A stretch of 64,000 nt of DNA from Maribacter sp. (GCA_024643345.1 JAHENB010000007.1:44146-108145), one strand, 5' to 3'; shown: positions 35,970 to 45,178, counted from the stretch's first letter. The notes: generated from the letters alone by a model not told the origin. Made by a program: numbers and translations.

Positions 35970-37160
35970 ATGCCACAGATTTCCAAAAAAGGGAAAACAA
36001 TGCCCGAGTCACCAATCAGAAAATTGGTGCCCTATGCAGAGGCTGCCAAAAAAAAGGGTGCCAATGTTATTCACCTCAATATCGGCCAACCCGACATCAA
36101 AACACCGCAATTGGCGTTGGATGCCGTAAGGAACAATACCCTTGAAGTTTTGGAATACAGCAGAACCGAGGGCTCCGAGGTCTATAGGGAAAAACTTGCG
36201 GCCTACTATGCCAAAAATGATATCGAAGTTACTTCCACGGACATTATTGTGACCACGGGTGGATCTGAAGCACTCACCTTCGCTATGGGGTGTATCGGAG
36301 ATACCGATGATGAAATCATTATCCCCGAACCTTTTTATGCCAATTACAATGGCTTTGCGACCGCGAACAACGTCAGAGTAGTTCCAGTGGTCTCGCAGAT
36401 AGAGGACAATTTTGCCCTCCCCCCCATTGAGGATTTTGAAAAACTCATCACGCCCCGGACCAAAGCAATATTAATATGCAACCCTGGCAACCCAACGGGA
36501 TACCTTTACAGCAAGGAAGAAATACAGAAACTGGCCAAAATTGTTAAAAAGCACGACCTTTTCTTGATCGCCGATGAGGTATACCGGGAGTTCACCTATG
36601 ATGGTCGGGAACATTATTCCGTACTGCAGGTGGAAGGCTTGGAAGAAAATGCCATCATGATCGATTCGGTTTCAAAACGCTATAGTATGTGCGGAGCCCG
36701 TGTTGGATGCTTGGTTTCAAAGAACAAGGAAGTGGTAAAGACCGTTTTGAAATTCGCACAAGCCCGATTATCGCCACCGACCCTTGCCCAGCTGGCTAGC
36801 GAAGCGGCATTGGAAACACCCCAATCTTATTTCGATGAAGTTAAAAAAGAATATCTCGAACGAAGGAACGTATTGATCGCCGAACTCCAAAAAATAGAAG
36901 GCGTAAAAGTGGCCAGGCCACAAGGGGCATTTTATTGCATTGCAGAGTTGCCCATCGACGATGCCGATGATTTTGCACAATGGCTTTTGGAGGACTTCCG
37001 CGTTGACAATGAGACGGTGATGGTAGCCCCGGCAGCAGGATTTTACGCCACCCCGGGTCTGGGCAAGAACCAAATCAGGATTGCCTACGTTTTGGACAAG
37101 GAGCGTTTGGTCAGGGCGGTGAAGATACTTGGGGAAGCCTTGAAAAGTTATATTGGTTAA
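35970..37160 (+). CDS. Pyridoxal phosphate-dependent aminotransferase (aspartate aminotransferase family)
   Basis: A 396-residue fold-type I class I aminotransferase. The PLP lysine is in DSVSKRYSMCGARVG, the substrate-binding CNPGNPTGYLYS and IADEVYREFTYDG segments are clear, and the C-terminal Arg lies in KNQIRIAYVL. The ATG at 35970 is preferred over a TTG at 35949. It exchanges an amino group between an amino acid and 2-oxoglutarate; which amino acid is unknown. Its stop overlaps the murB start by 1 base. Confidence 0.94.
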   Translation: MPQISKKGKTMPESPIRKLVPYAEAAKKKGANVIHLNIGQPDIKTPQLALDAVRNNTLEVLEYSRTEGSEVYREKLAAYYAKNDIEVTSTDIIVTTGGSEALTFAMGCIGDTDDEIIIPEPFYANYNGFATANNVRVVPVVSQIEDNFALPPIEDFEKLITPRTKAILICNPGNPTGYLYSKEEIQKLAKIVKKHDLFLIADEVYREFTYDGREHYSVLQVEGLEENAIMIDSVSKRYSMCGARVGCLVSKNKEVVKTVLKFAQARLSPPTLAQLASEAALETPQSYFDEVKKEYLERRNVLIAELQKIEGVKVARPQGAFYCIAELPIDDADDFAQWLLEDFRVDNETVMVAPAAGFYATPGLGKNQIRIAYVLDKERLVRAVKILGEALKSYIG

Positions 37161-38173
37161 TGCATATCCAAAAAAATATATCCCTTAAGCCTTATAACAC
37201 CTTTGGAATCGATGTTAAGGCCAAGTATTTTTGCGAGATAACGAGTACCGAAGAACTTAGTGAAGCCTTGCGCCTTGAAGGCTATCCGGAAAAATTTATA
37301 TTGGGGGGCGGCAGTAATGTGTTGCTTACCAAAGACATCGATACCCTCGTACTGCACATTAACATCAAAGGTAAGGAAGTCATCAAAAAAAGCGAGGAAC
37401 AGCTTTATCTAAAAGTGATGGCGGGCGAAAACTGGCACGAAACCGTTTTGTGGTGCGTGGATCATGACTTCGGTGGTCTCGAAAACCTCTCCTTGATTCC
37501 TGGAAATACCGGTTCCGCCCCTTTACAAAATATAGGTGCATACGGTGTGGAATTAAAAGACGTGCTTGTTTATTGCGAAGCCCTGGAGATAGCAACGCTG
37601 AAAATAAAAAGGTTTAACAATGACGACTGCCATTTCGGATATCGCGATTCGATTTTTAAAAATGAAGGAAAAGGTCGTTTTATCATTACTTCAATTGTGT
37701 TGAAATTATCAAAAAAGAACCACCGGACCAATACCGCATATGGATCGATAGAAGCGGAATTGTCCAAAAAAAATATTACCAGGCCTACCATAAAGGAAAT
37801 TTCGGAGGCCGTTATCGCCATTAGGCAGGATAAATTGCCCGACCCGAAAAAATTGGGCAATAGCGGCAGTTTTTTCAAGAATCCCGTTATCGATGGCAAG
37901 GCATTCCACGTCTTTATCTCATCCCATCCTGAAGCCCCATATTATAAGGTTTCAGAGGATAGTTATAAAATTCCGGCAGGATGGCTGATTGAACAATGTG
38001 GTTTTAAGGGCCAACGGTTTGGGGATGCCGGCGTACATAAAAATCAGGCTTTGGTATTGGTAAACCATGGCCACGCCACCGGTAATGAAATTTTAGACCT
38101 AGCTAATAAAATCATGGAAACGGTAGAAAGCAGATACGGTATAAAAATTGTCCCCGAAGTCAATATCGTTTGA
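37160..38173 (+). CDS. murB: UDP-N-acetylenolpyruvoylglucosamine reductase
   Basis: A 337-residue FAD enzyme of type I MurB, reducing UDP-GlcNAc-enolpyruvate to UDP-MurNAc with NADPH. Visible are the FAD-binding LGGGSNVLLT and LSLIPGNTGSAPLQNIGAYG, the catalytic Ser in NSGSFFKNPV, and the C-terminal Glu in VVPEVNIV. The start codon directly overlaps the aminotransferase stop, so the two are cotranscribed. Confidence 0.97.
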   Translation: MHIQKNISLKPYNTFGIDVKAKYFCEITSTEELSEALRLEGYPEKFILGGGSNVLLTKDIDTLVLHINIKGKEVIKKSEEQLYLKVMAGENWHETVLWCVDHDFGGLENLSLIPGNTGSAPLQNIGAYGVELKDVLVYCEALEIATLKIKRFNNDDCHFGYRDSIFKNEGKGRFIITSIVLKLSKKNHRTNTAYGSIEAELSKKNITRPTIKEISEAVIAIRQDKLPDPKKLGNSGSFFKNPVIDGKAFHVFISSHPEAPYYKVSEDSYKIPAGWLIEQCGFKGQRFGDAGVHKNQALVLVNHGHATGNEILDLANKIMETVESRYGIKIVPEVNIV

Positions 38174-38502
38174 AGCTGAAATCTACGTCACTTGGCAAAC
38201 CGTCGCGGGCCAATCGCAAGGCTTCATCACAATCAAGTTGAATTCACCTTGCCCATATAAAGCAAATCGTTATATTGGGAAATCATAAAAATAGCCCCCA
38301 AAATAAGTTTTGGGGGCTATACCAAACCAAACTAACCAAAATAAATGTACAGTTACCAGTTGTACATTGTCCAATATAAACTTTCAGTTAACGCTTCAAT
38401 AACAATCAATTTTATAAATTAGCGTTTACCTATTTACGGTCGGGATCGATAGGTTGGACGCTCCCAAACGAAAAAAAATAGTTCATTCCCCTTCCATTTA
38501 CT
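38174..38502. other. Intergenic region between murB and the sigma factor operon
   Basis: 329 bases without a gene. It holds the strong terminator at 38291-38320 and an inverted repeat ATGTACA (38345-38351) / TGTACAT (38361-38367) separated by 9 bases. It also holds a second, looser inverted repeat (AACGCT near 38391 with AGCGTT near 38421). The latter two lie upstream of the ECF sigma gene and may be part of its control region. Confidence 0.5.
38291..38320 (+). terminator. Strong terminator after murB
   Basis: A perfect 13-bp inverted repeat, 38291-38303 with 38308-38320 (core GCCCCCAAAA / TTTTGGGGGC), around the loop TAAG. There is no long T-run after it, but the stem itself ends in T-runs and A-runs and it sits 118 bases past the murB stop. 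Confidence 0.65.
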
Positions 38503-39072
38503 ATGAGCACACTACTTGAATCGCATATAGTGGAATTGCTTCAAGAGCGAAATGAAAAAGCCATTTCGCTTTTGTACGAGCATTATGGCGATACCCTTTT
38601 TGGGGTTGCGAACAAGGTGGTCAGGAATGAGGAGCTGGCCCAGGACGTGCTACAGGAGAGCTTCGTGAAAATTTGGAAAAAGTCGGATTCTTATGATCCC
38701 GCAAAGGCAAAGTTGTTCACCTGGCTATTCAGGATCACCAGGAACACGGCCATTGACAAACTGAGAAGTGCCAATGCCAAAACAGATAAGGAAATCCAAA
38801 TAGATGTTTCAAACGTATATAATTTAGGTATCGACAGTATCCGACCGGAATTAATGGACGTCCGTGAAAATTTGGATAAAATTGAGGCGAAGTATCAAAT
38901 TGTATTGGAAGCCCTTTTTTTTCATGGAATGACCCAGCAGGAAGCAAGTGATGAACTTGATATTCCCTTAGGCACCATAAAGTCTAGGTTAAAAATAGGA
39001 TTGAGGGAATTAAAGAAAATTTACGGGTCATCCATGATTTATGCCCCTATAATGTACCTGATCATATTTTAA
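38503..39072 (+). CDS. ECF-type RNA polymerase sigma-70 factor
   Basis: A 189-residue sigma factor with region 2 (FGVANKVVRNEELAQDVLQE, then KIWKKSDSYD) and region 4 with a helix-turn-helix (MTQQEASDELDIPLGTIKSR). No regions 1 or 3 are present, so it is of the extracytoplasmic-function class. The following gene is an RskA-like membrane anti-sigma factor, the usual partner that would hold it inactive until an envelope signal arrives. The regulon is unknown. Confidence 0.94.
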   Translation: MSTLLESHIVELLQERNEKAISLLYEHYGDTLFGVANKVVRNEELAQDVLQESFVKIWKKSDSYDPAKAKLFTWLFRITRNTAIDKLRSANAKTDKEIQIDVSNVYNLGIDSIRPELMDVRENLDKIEAKYQIVLEALFFHGMTQQEASDELDIPLGTIKSRLKIGLRELKKIYGSSMIYAPIMYLIIF

Positions 39073-39131
39073 AAGAAAGGTGACGAAATATCAATAGAAA
39101 TAACGAACCAAAAGTAAAAGATGCGTTAAAG

Positions 39132-39890
39132 ATGAAAGATAAAATAAAAATATTCTTGGATTCAGATCTGTTGGAGAAGTACCTTTTAGGGGCTACCACA
39201 GAACTTGAAAATCTTCAGGTGGAGCGTTATATAGCCATGTATCCGGAAGTAAGGGAAACCTATGACGAACTGCAGGACAACCTTGAGGCATTTGCCAAAA
39301 TGCACGCTTTGAAAACGCCCACCGGTCTTAAGGAAAAAATCCTCGCGAGGATAAAATCAGAGAATCTGGGCAGAAAGCGTTACTACAGGTATGCCGTTGC
39401 AGCCAGTTTTGCTATGTTGTTTTCCGTAGGTGCATCTTATTTTTTCTGGAACCAAAATCAGAACCTACAGCAGGAGAATACGATTGTGACCAACAAAATC
39501 AAAACATTGGAAGCGGATATGCGCCAACAGTTGGAAGATGTAAGAAACCAGTTCATCGTGCTCAACAATCCACAGACCAAAAAATTAAATGTGAATGGCA
39601 ATAAAAAAGCCAAAGAACTGAAGGCTGTGGCCTATATCAATCCGGTAAAGAAACTTTCGTACATCAATGTAAGCAAATTACCGAATTTACCTGAAAACCA
39701 GTGCTACCAAATGTGGGCAGAGGTTAATGGTAAAATGTTGAATTTAGGGGTAATCGAAGAAGCGACCGACAAAAACAAATTAATGGCGCTTCCCTATGCA
39801 GATGAGGCCATTGGGTATATCACCATTGAACCAAAAGGGGGCAACAATACCCCAACTGTGAAGAATATCGTTGCCAACATCAATTATTGA
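39132..39890 (+). CDS. RskA-like membrane anti-sigma factor
   Basis: A 252-residue protein: cytoplasmic N-terminal anti-sigma region (residues about 1-80), one transmembrane helix (about 89-107), a coiled-coil stretch (about 110-150), then the extracytoplasmic RskA-type domain (QCYQMWAEVNGKMLNLGVI). It lacks the Cys/His zinc motif of ZAS anti-sigma factors. It is 59 bases downstream of the ECF sigma gene and probably controls it by regulated proteolysis; that is inference from the family. Confidence 0.9.
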   Translation: MKDKIKIFLDSDLLEKYLLGATTELENLQVERYIAMYPEVRETYDELQDNLEAFAKMHALKTPTGLKEKILARIKSENLGRKRYYRYAVAASFAMLFSVGASYFFWNQNQNLQQENTIVTNKIKTLEADMRQQLEDVRNQFIVLNNPQTKKLNVNGNKKAKELKAVAYINPVKKLSYINVSKLPNLPENQCYQMWAEVNGKMLNLGVIEEATDKNKLMALPYADEAIGYITIEPKGGNNTPTVKNIVANINY

Positions 39891-39911
39891 GCGGTAACAA
39901 AATATAAAGTG

Positions 39912-39944
39912 TGGCCCTGACCTAAAGTTCAGGGCCATTTTTTT
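39912..39944 (+). terminator. Terminator of the sigma/anti-sigma operon
   Basis: TGGCCCTGA (39912-39920) pairs perfectly with TCAGGGCCA (39929-39937) around an 8-base loop and is followed by seven T's: a textbook intrinsic terminator 22 bases past the stop. Confidence 0.88.
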
Positions 39945-39945
39945 G

Positions 39946-39953
39946 TACCTTTG
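39946..39953 (+). promoter_or_regulatory. Candidate -7 element of the small cysteine protein gene
   Basis: TACCTTTG matches TAnnTTTG exactly, 17 bases before the ATG at 39970 and directly after the terminator. No TTG at the -33 distance was seen. Confidence 0.4.
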
Positions 39954-39969
39954 TACAAATAAAGAAAAG

Positions 39970-40167
39970 ATGCTTTTTTTACTCACTATTGGGCTCCTAT
40001 CCATAGCGTTCGCTGGCATTGCAATCAAAATTTGGTCTAAAAAAGACGGTAAGTTTGCGGGCACCTGCGCCAGTCAGAGCCCCTTTTTGAACAAGGAGGG
40101 TGTCGCTTGCGGTCTTTGCGGAAAGCTCCCCAATGAGCAAGAATGCAGAGAAGAAGCCACCAAATAG
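39970..40167 (+). CDS. Small membrane protein with four cysteines
   Basis: A 65-residue protein with one N-terminal hydrophobic segment (MLFLLTIGLLSIAFAGIAI) and a polar C-terminal part with four Cys at positions 33, 47, 50 and 59 (GVACGLCGK holds a CxxC pair). It could bind a metal or form disulfides outside the membrane. I recognise no named family. The TTG at 39943 is inside the terminator region, so the ATG at 39970 is the likely start. The second sigma factor gene follows after about 20 bases. Confidence 0.7.
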   Translation: MLFLLTIGLLSIAFAGIAIKIWSKKDGKFAGTCASQSPFLNKEGVACGLCGKLPNEQECREEATK

Positions 40168-40188
40168 CCTGAAAGCTGTTTTCAGCCG

Positions 40189-40776
40189 TTGATACGCCCT
40201 ATTTTTAATTTTCGATTGGACAAATCCGAAGACACACTAGACATCACCATCAAAAAGGCCAAACAGGGCAACCAAATCGCCTTTAGTACTTTATTGGATA
40301 CCTTTTGGAACGACGTTTACGGTTTTCAGCTGAAGCGCACGCAAAATGAAAACGATGCCGAAGACATCACCATACAGACCTTTTCAAAAGCTTTCGATAA
40401 GATCGATACATTCGACGAAACCTACGAATTCAAGACCTGGTTGATAGCGATTTCGAAGAACATCCATATCGATCTGCTTCGCAAAAGGAAAAGGAACGTG
40501 ATGGAAACCGACAACAGCAATGAAGCCATTAAACGGGTACTTGACGACACTCCTACCGTTGAAGATCAGTTGATCACCGAGCAAAATCTGGCCACGCTTT
40601 TACAATACATCAAAAAACTGAAACCCCATTATCAGGAAGTCATCAACCTAAGGTATTTCAATGAACTCAGTTATGCCGATATTGCCAATCAACTCAATGA
40701 GCCGATAAACAACGTCAAGGTAAAACTGTTGCGTGCAAAAAAACTGTTGGCGGAGGTCATTGACGGTCGCTCTTAA
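40189..40776 (+). CDS. Second ECF-like RNA polymerase sigma-70 factor
   Basis: A sigma factor of up to 195 residues with region 2 (DVYGFQLKRTQNENDAEDIT and KTWLIAISKNIHIDLLRKRK) and region 4 (YQEVINLRYFNELSYADIAN). No ATG precedes region 2 in frame. The possible starts are TTG at 40189 and TTG at 40216 (MDKSEDTLDITIKK), so the N-terminus is uncertain by nine residues. No anti-sigma gene is adjacent. It lies close behind the small cysteine protein and may share its transcript. Confidence 0.9.
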   Translation: MIRPIFNFRLDKSEDTLDITIKKAKQGNQIAFSTLLDTFWNDVYGFQLKRTQNENDAEDITIQTFSKAFDKIDTFDETYEFKTWLIAISKNIHIDLLRKRKRNVMETDNSNEAIKRVLDDTPTVEDQLITEQNLATLLQYIKKLKPHYQEVINLRYFNELSYADIANQLNEPINNVKVKLLRAKKLLAEVIDGRS

Positions 40777-40936
40777 ATTTTTTTTGCAATCTAAACGAAG
40801 TTTTTGCGAACCGTTCAAAAGATCGGGTACAACCATTGGACTCCCCAAGTTTTCATTCGTAAATCCCCATTGGCCATGATTTCAAAAACGATCTTTAAGG
40901 GCCGCCTCAAACCTCAGTTTGTTGCGCTATTGTTCG

Positions 40937-40944
40937 TATATTTG
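40937..40944 (+). promoter_or_regulatory. Candidate -7 element of lipA
   Basis: TATATTTG matches TAnnTTTG exactly, 14 bases before the lipA ATG. A TTTG lies 15 bases upstream (40918-40921), a little closer than usual. Confidence 0.45.
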
Positions 40945-40958
40945 CCCAAAACTGAACT

Positions 40959-41834
40959 ATGGGCAGCGATATAACCTCCAATGTGGCACCACCGGTAGGA
41001 AAACCCAAATGGCTCCGGGTAAAACTCCCTACCGGTAAAAAGTATACCCAATTACGCACACTGGTCGAAAAATATGACCTACATACCATTTGTACTTCCG
41101 GAAGTTGCCCGAACATGGGGGAATGCTGGGGTGAAGGCACGGCCACTTTCATGATTTTGGGCAATATCTGTACCCGTTCCTGTGGTTTCTGCGGGGTGAA
41201 AACAGGCAGACCGGAATCTATAGATTGGGCAGAACCTGAAAAAGTGGCCCGTTCGATCAAGATCATGGGCATTACGCATGCCGTAATCACTTCTGTCGAT
41301 CGGGATGACCTGAAAGATATGGGTTCTATTATCTGGGCGGAAACCGTTAAGGCCGTCAGGAGAATGAACCCTGCGACCACTTTGGAAACACTTATTCCCG
41401 ATTTTCAGGGGATAGAACGCCATCTAGACCGTATCATCGAAGTGCACCCGGAAGTGGTCTCCCATAATGTGGAAACCGTTAAGAGGCTCACGAGGGAAGT
41501 GCGAATTCAGGCCAAATATGAGCGCAGCCTTGAAGTACTGAAATACCTTCGGGCCAACGGGATCAACCGAACCAAATCGGGAATCATGTTGGGCTTGGGG
41601 GAACGGGAAGCGGAAGTTATAGAAACCATGCAAGATCTGCGAAATGCCCATGTAGATGTGGTCACCATAGGACAGTATCTTCAGCCCTCCAAAAAACATC
41701 TTCCAGTCAAAGAATTCATCCTTCCCGAACAATTCAAAAAATATGAAGAAATCGGACTTGAAATGGGATTCCGGCATGTCGAAAGTGGCGCTTTGGTGCG
41801 ATCTTCCTATAAGGCGCACAAACATATCCAATAG
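40959..41834 (+). CDS. lipA: Lipoyl synthase
   Basis: A 291-residue radical SAM enzyme that inserts two sulfur atoms into octanoyl chains on lipoyl domains of pyruvate and 2-oxoglutarate dehydrogenases. The auxiliary cluster motif is [12 protein letters not shown], the radical SAM CxxxCxxC motif is CTRSCGFC, and the late Ser ligand is in RSSYKAHK. All are intact. Length is normal. It has its own promoter and sits alone before gap. Confidence 0.98.
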   Translation: MGSDITSNVAPPVGKPKWLRVKLPTGKKYTQLRTLVEKYDLHTICTSGSCPNMGECWGEGTATFMILGNICTRSCGFCGVKTGRPESIDWAEPEKVARSIKIMGITHAVITSVDRDDLKDMGSIIWAETVKAVRRMNPATTLETLIPDFQGIERHLDRIIEVHPEVVSHNVETVKRLTREVRIQAKYERSLEVLKYLRANGINRTKSGIMLGLGEREAEVIETMQDLRNAHVDVVTIGQYLQPSKKHLPVKEFILPEQFKKYEEIGLEMGFRHVESGALVRSSYKAHKHIQ

Positions 41835-41927
41835 GGCAAGTTTTCAAATAGTGGCCACGACAGCTTCTTAGCTAGGTGTGTCCGGAGCACCTCCAATACA
41901 CATGGCATCCAAATAAAGATCATTGGT

Positions 41928-42938
41928 TTGAAAAAAATAAACATAGGCATCAACGGTTTTGGAAGAATCGGCCGTACTTTGTTCCGATTGTTACAGGCCC
42001 ATCCCCACTTGAACGTAGTGGCCGTCAATGATCTTGCCGACGCGCGCACACTGGCACACCTACTGAAATACGACAGTATCCATGGCATTTTTTCGGGCAC
42101 GGTCACTTTTGGGGAGCACGATATTATAGTGAATGGAAGTCCGGTGGCCCTTCTGAACCAAAACCGGCCCGAAAACATCGATTGGGCATCCCATGGGGTC
42201 GAGGTGGTGGTGGAGGCTACCGGGAAGTTCAAATCCCGCGACATTTTGCAACATCATTTGAAAAATGGTGCCAAAAAGGTTATTTTGACAGCTCCCCCTA
42301 CAGACGATTTTATTAAAATGGTCGTTCTCGGCATCAACCAAGACATCCTCGCAGAGGAGGATGATATCATATCCAACGCCTCCTGTACCACAAACAATGC
42401 CGCACCGATGATCAAGGTGATCAATGACCTATGTGGCATAGAACAGGCCTATATTACCACCATACACTCCTACACTTCCGATCAGAGCCTTCACGACCAA
42501 CCCCACCATGATCTTCGGAGGGCTAGGGCGGCCGCTCTGTCGATCGTTCCGACCACCACGGGGGCAGCAAAGGCCTTGACCAAAATATTTCCTGAACTTT
42601 CAGAGGTTATCGGGGGCTGTGGCATCAGGGTACCCGTGCCCAATGGATCGCTGACCGATATTACGTTTAATGTGAAAAGGGCTACCTCAATAAGGGAAAT
42701 AAATGATACTTTTGAAAGAATGTCGCACAATGAATTGAAAAACATATTGTTATACACCGAAGACCCGATAGTTTCAATCGATTTGAACAATAGTTGCCAC
42801 TCTTGTACGTTTGATTCTCAGATGACCTCGGTAATCGGGAAAATGGTGAAAATTATCGGCTGGTACGACAATGAAACGGGCTATAGCTGTAGAATCATGG
42901 ACCTGATCAACCTGCTAATTGATAAAAGATTTGTTTGA
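41928..42938 (+). CDS. gap: Type I glyceraldehyde-3-phosphate dehydrogenase
   Basis: A 336-residue enzyme converting glyceraldehyde 3-phosphate to 1,3-bisphosphoglycerate. It shows the NAD-binding GINGFGRIGRTLFR, the catalytic Cys153 in NASCTTNN, and the C-terminal WYDNETGYS. After the active-site Cys the usual CLAP reads NNAAPM. The only start compatible with the conserved N-terminus (MKKINIGINGFG) is TTG at 41928. Its stop overlaps the start of a hybrid histidine kinase by 4 bases, an unusual partner. It may be a second GAPDH beside a housekeeping copy elsewhere. Confidence 0.95.
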   Translation: MKKINIGINGFGRIGRTLFRLLQAHPHLNVVAVNDLADARTLAHLLKYDSIHGIFSGTVTFGEHDIIVNGSPVALLNQNRPENIDWASHGVEVVVEATGKFKSRDILQHHLKNGAKKVILTAPPTDDFIKMVVLGINQDILAEEDDIISNASCTTNNAAPMIKVINDLCGIEQAYITTIHSYTSDQSLHDQPHHDLRRARAAALSIVPTTTGAAKALTKIFPELSEVIGGCGIRVPVPNGSLTDITFNVKRATSIREINDTFERMSHNELKNILLYTEDPIVSIDLNNSCHSCTFDSQMTSVIGKMVKIIGWYDNETGYSCRIMDLINLLIDKRFV

Positions 42939-45178
42939 GAACCATTAACGCACATATCAACCACTTATTGTTGGGCCTTTTTTTGGCGTGCCTTAGTAGC
43001 TCGGTTACTTTGTATTCCCAAGAGACTTCCCCAAAAGGGCAGGAGGCTGCTTCAAAAGAAGACGTGCCAACCTATTTCAACGAAGCAAGGGATTATAGCA
43101 ACAGGAATCAGATGGAACTTGCGCTCGAATCTTTGGTCAAGGCTTCAAAACTGGCCGAAAAAAATGAGAACTTTAAATATCTAATCGATTCTTACCACAA
43201 ATTTGCGCTCTACTATTTGAAATTGGACAAGGAGAAAAATTCATTGTTTTATTGGGATCGCGCGAAGGCTTTGATCAAAGAAGTGGAATATCCCTACGGC
43301 AATGCCGTCCAAAAATTTGTGGATGCCGTGCTCCAGTATCGCGCGGGAAATAATTTTCAGGCCATTTTTCTTTTAGGGGAGGCAAAACAATTGAGCAACG
43401 ATCGCAATTTGTACAACAATATTTCCTTGGTGGAGGGCAATATTTATTTGTCCCTTGAGAAATACGAGGCCGCTTCCAAAAATTTCAATTCCCTCATTGT
43501 CAATACCGATCCTTTTGAGCAACAATATATTAGCACCCAAGGGTACCTTGGCATGGCCAAATTAAATCTGGCCACTGAAAATTTTGGAGAAAGCGTCAAA
43601 AATGGTGAAAACGCATTGGATTTGGCGATCAAGAACGATTTTTTTGGAGAAGTCTGGGAGGCCAACAGTTTATTATCGGCAGCCTATGAAAAAATGGGCC
43701 GTTACGACCAGGCACTTCGGAATAGTAGGAATCTGCTCAATATAAGAGATTCACTGTTCACCATGGAAAAGGTAAAAACCGAAGCGAAAACGGCCGACAA
43801 AATACAATTCGATTTTTTTACCGATGAAATAAAACGTCTTGAGCAAAAAAATGAAGAATTGAGCCAGTCGGCCAACCGATCCGAAATTACCGCCATATTA
43901 ACCTCCGCATTTCTGACCATTATCTCGCTTTTGGCTGTTTCATTATATCGAAATAACCAGATCAAGCTCAAGACAAACGATCTTTTGCAAACCAAAAACA
44001 ACGAATTACAGGCAGCCCGGGATGCCGCCGTACAGGCTATGGAAGCCAAAACCAACTTCCTTTCCACTGTAAGCCATGAACTGCGGACACCACTTTATGC
44101 GGTCACCGGGCTCACCCACTTATTACTGGAGGAAAATCCTAGTGAAAACCAAAAGGAACATTTAAGGGCCTTAAAGTTCTCCGGGGATTATTTGTTGAAT
44201 TTCATCAATGACATTCTCCATATCAACAAAATAGATGCGAACAAGCTGGAACCGATGGCCATAGAGTTTAATCTTAAAAAGGTGCTGAAAGAAGTCATCG
44301 ACTCACTTCAGCAAAGTGCCAAGGAAAATCAGACCAAGATCTTGATGGAATACGACGATGAAATTCCTTCTCATCTCATGGGCGACCCCCTAAAGCTATC
44401 ACAGATATTTATGAACCTAGTGGGCAATGCCCTGAAGTTTACCAAAAACGGAGAGGTAAAGGTAATTGCCAAGTTGATCAAGAAAGTGGAGGAAGATGTC
44501 AATCTTTATTTTGAAGTGGCAGATACGGGGATAGGCATCGCCAAAGAACAGCAAACACATATTTTTGAGGGATTTGAGCAAGGATCCATTCAAATCAACC
44601 GGGAATATGGGGGTACCGGTTTAGGCCTCACGATCGTGAAGAGCCTTTTGGGCCTTTTTGGCAGCCAGATCCAATTGGAAAGCGAATTGGGCAAAGGAAG
44701 TCGATTCTTTTTTGAGCTTAAATTAAAAAGTAAGGATGGCCTTGTTGACGATATTCCCTTTGAGATCACCGAGCAGAATTACGAGTTCAAAGGACTTCAT
44801 TTACTGATCGTTGAAGACAACAAGATCAATCAGGTCATCACAAAAAAAATGCTGTTGAAAAAAGAGATTACCAGCGACATTGCCAACAATGGTACCGAGG
44901 CAATCGTTTTGGCCAAGGAAAACAACTATGATGCCATATTAATGGATATTCACATGCCGGGCATAAGCGGGGAAGAGGCCACCATCGAAATCAGAAAGTT
45001 CGACAAAGAAATCCCGATCATAGCGCTTACCGCAATTTCCTTGGATGACAGTCTTGAAAGCTTTTTTGCCGCGGGCTGTGATGACGTCGTGACGAAACCC
45101 TTTAAACCGGAAGTGTTTTACCAGAAAATCGGTGAAAATATTTTTGATAAAAGAAAGGTCAAAAATCCCGCTTCATAA
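42935..45178 (+). CDS. TPR hybrid sensor histidine kinase with receiver domain
   Basis: A 747-residue protein. In order: signal peptide/anchor (HLLLGLFLACLSSSVTLYSQ), TPR-like helical repeats outside the membrane (about residues 40-290), one transmembrane helix (about 325-345), coiled coil, HisKA with His in FLSTVSHELRTPLYAV, and HATPase boxes (FMNLVGNALKFT, DTGIGIAKE, GGTGLGLTIVKSLL). A C-terminal receiver follows (LIVEDNKINQ, phospho-Asp in ILMDIHMPG, Lys in KPF). The start is TTG at 42935, overlapping the gap stop (TTGA). No response regulator gene adjoins. Its 3' end overlaps lpxK. Confidence 0.92.
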   Translation: MRTINAHINHLLLGLFLACLSSSVTLYSQETSPKGQEAASKEDVPTYFNEARDYSNRNQMELALESLVKASKLAEKNENFKYLIDSYHKFALYYLKLDKEKNSLFYWDRAKALIKEVEYPYGNAVQKFVDAVLQYRAGNNFQAIFLLGEAKQLSNDRNLYNNISLVEGNIYLSLEKYEAASKNFNSLIVNTDPFEQQYISTQGYLGMAKLNLATENFGESVKNGENALDLAIKNDFFGEVWEANSLLSAAYEKMGRYDQALRNSRNLLNIRDSLFTMEKVKTEAKTADKIQFDFFTDEIKRLEQKNEELSQSANRSEITAILTSAFLTIISLLAVSLYRNNQIKLKTNDLLQTKNNELQAARDAAVQAMEAKTNFLSTVSHELRTPLYAVTGLTHLLLEENPSENQKEHLRALKFSGDYLLNFINDILHINKIDANKLEPMAIEFNLKKVLKEVIDSLQQSAKENQTKILMEYDDEIPSHLMGDPLKLSQIFMNLVGNALKFTKNGEVKVIAKLIKKVEEDVNLYFEVADTGIGIAKEQQTHIFEGFEQGSIQINREYGGTGLGLTIVKSLLGLFGSQIQLESELGKGSRFFFELKLKSKDGLVDDIPFEITEQNYEFKGLHLLIVEDNKINQVITKKMLLKKEITSDIANNGTEAIVLAKENNYDAILMDIHMPGISGEEATIEIRKFDKEIPIIALTAISLDDSLESFFAAGCDDVVTKPFKPEVFYQKIGENIFDKRKVKNPAS

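Noticed and set aside
35857..35970. Frameshift at the start of the PDZ protease gene
   Set aside because: An ATG exists in another frame upstream, but the in-frame TTG at 35812 already gives a complete signal peptide, so a frameshift is not needed.
41875..41920. Possible hairpin AGGTG/CACCT between lipA and gap as a riboswitch
   Set aside because: The stem is only five pairs, without a conserved core that I can recognise.
41807..42244. 145-codon minus-strand frame over lipA and gap
   Set aside because: It is antisense to gap with its full motif set, and its composition is that of a shadow frame.
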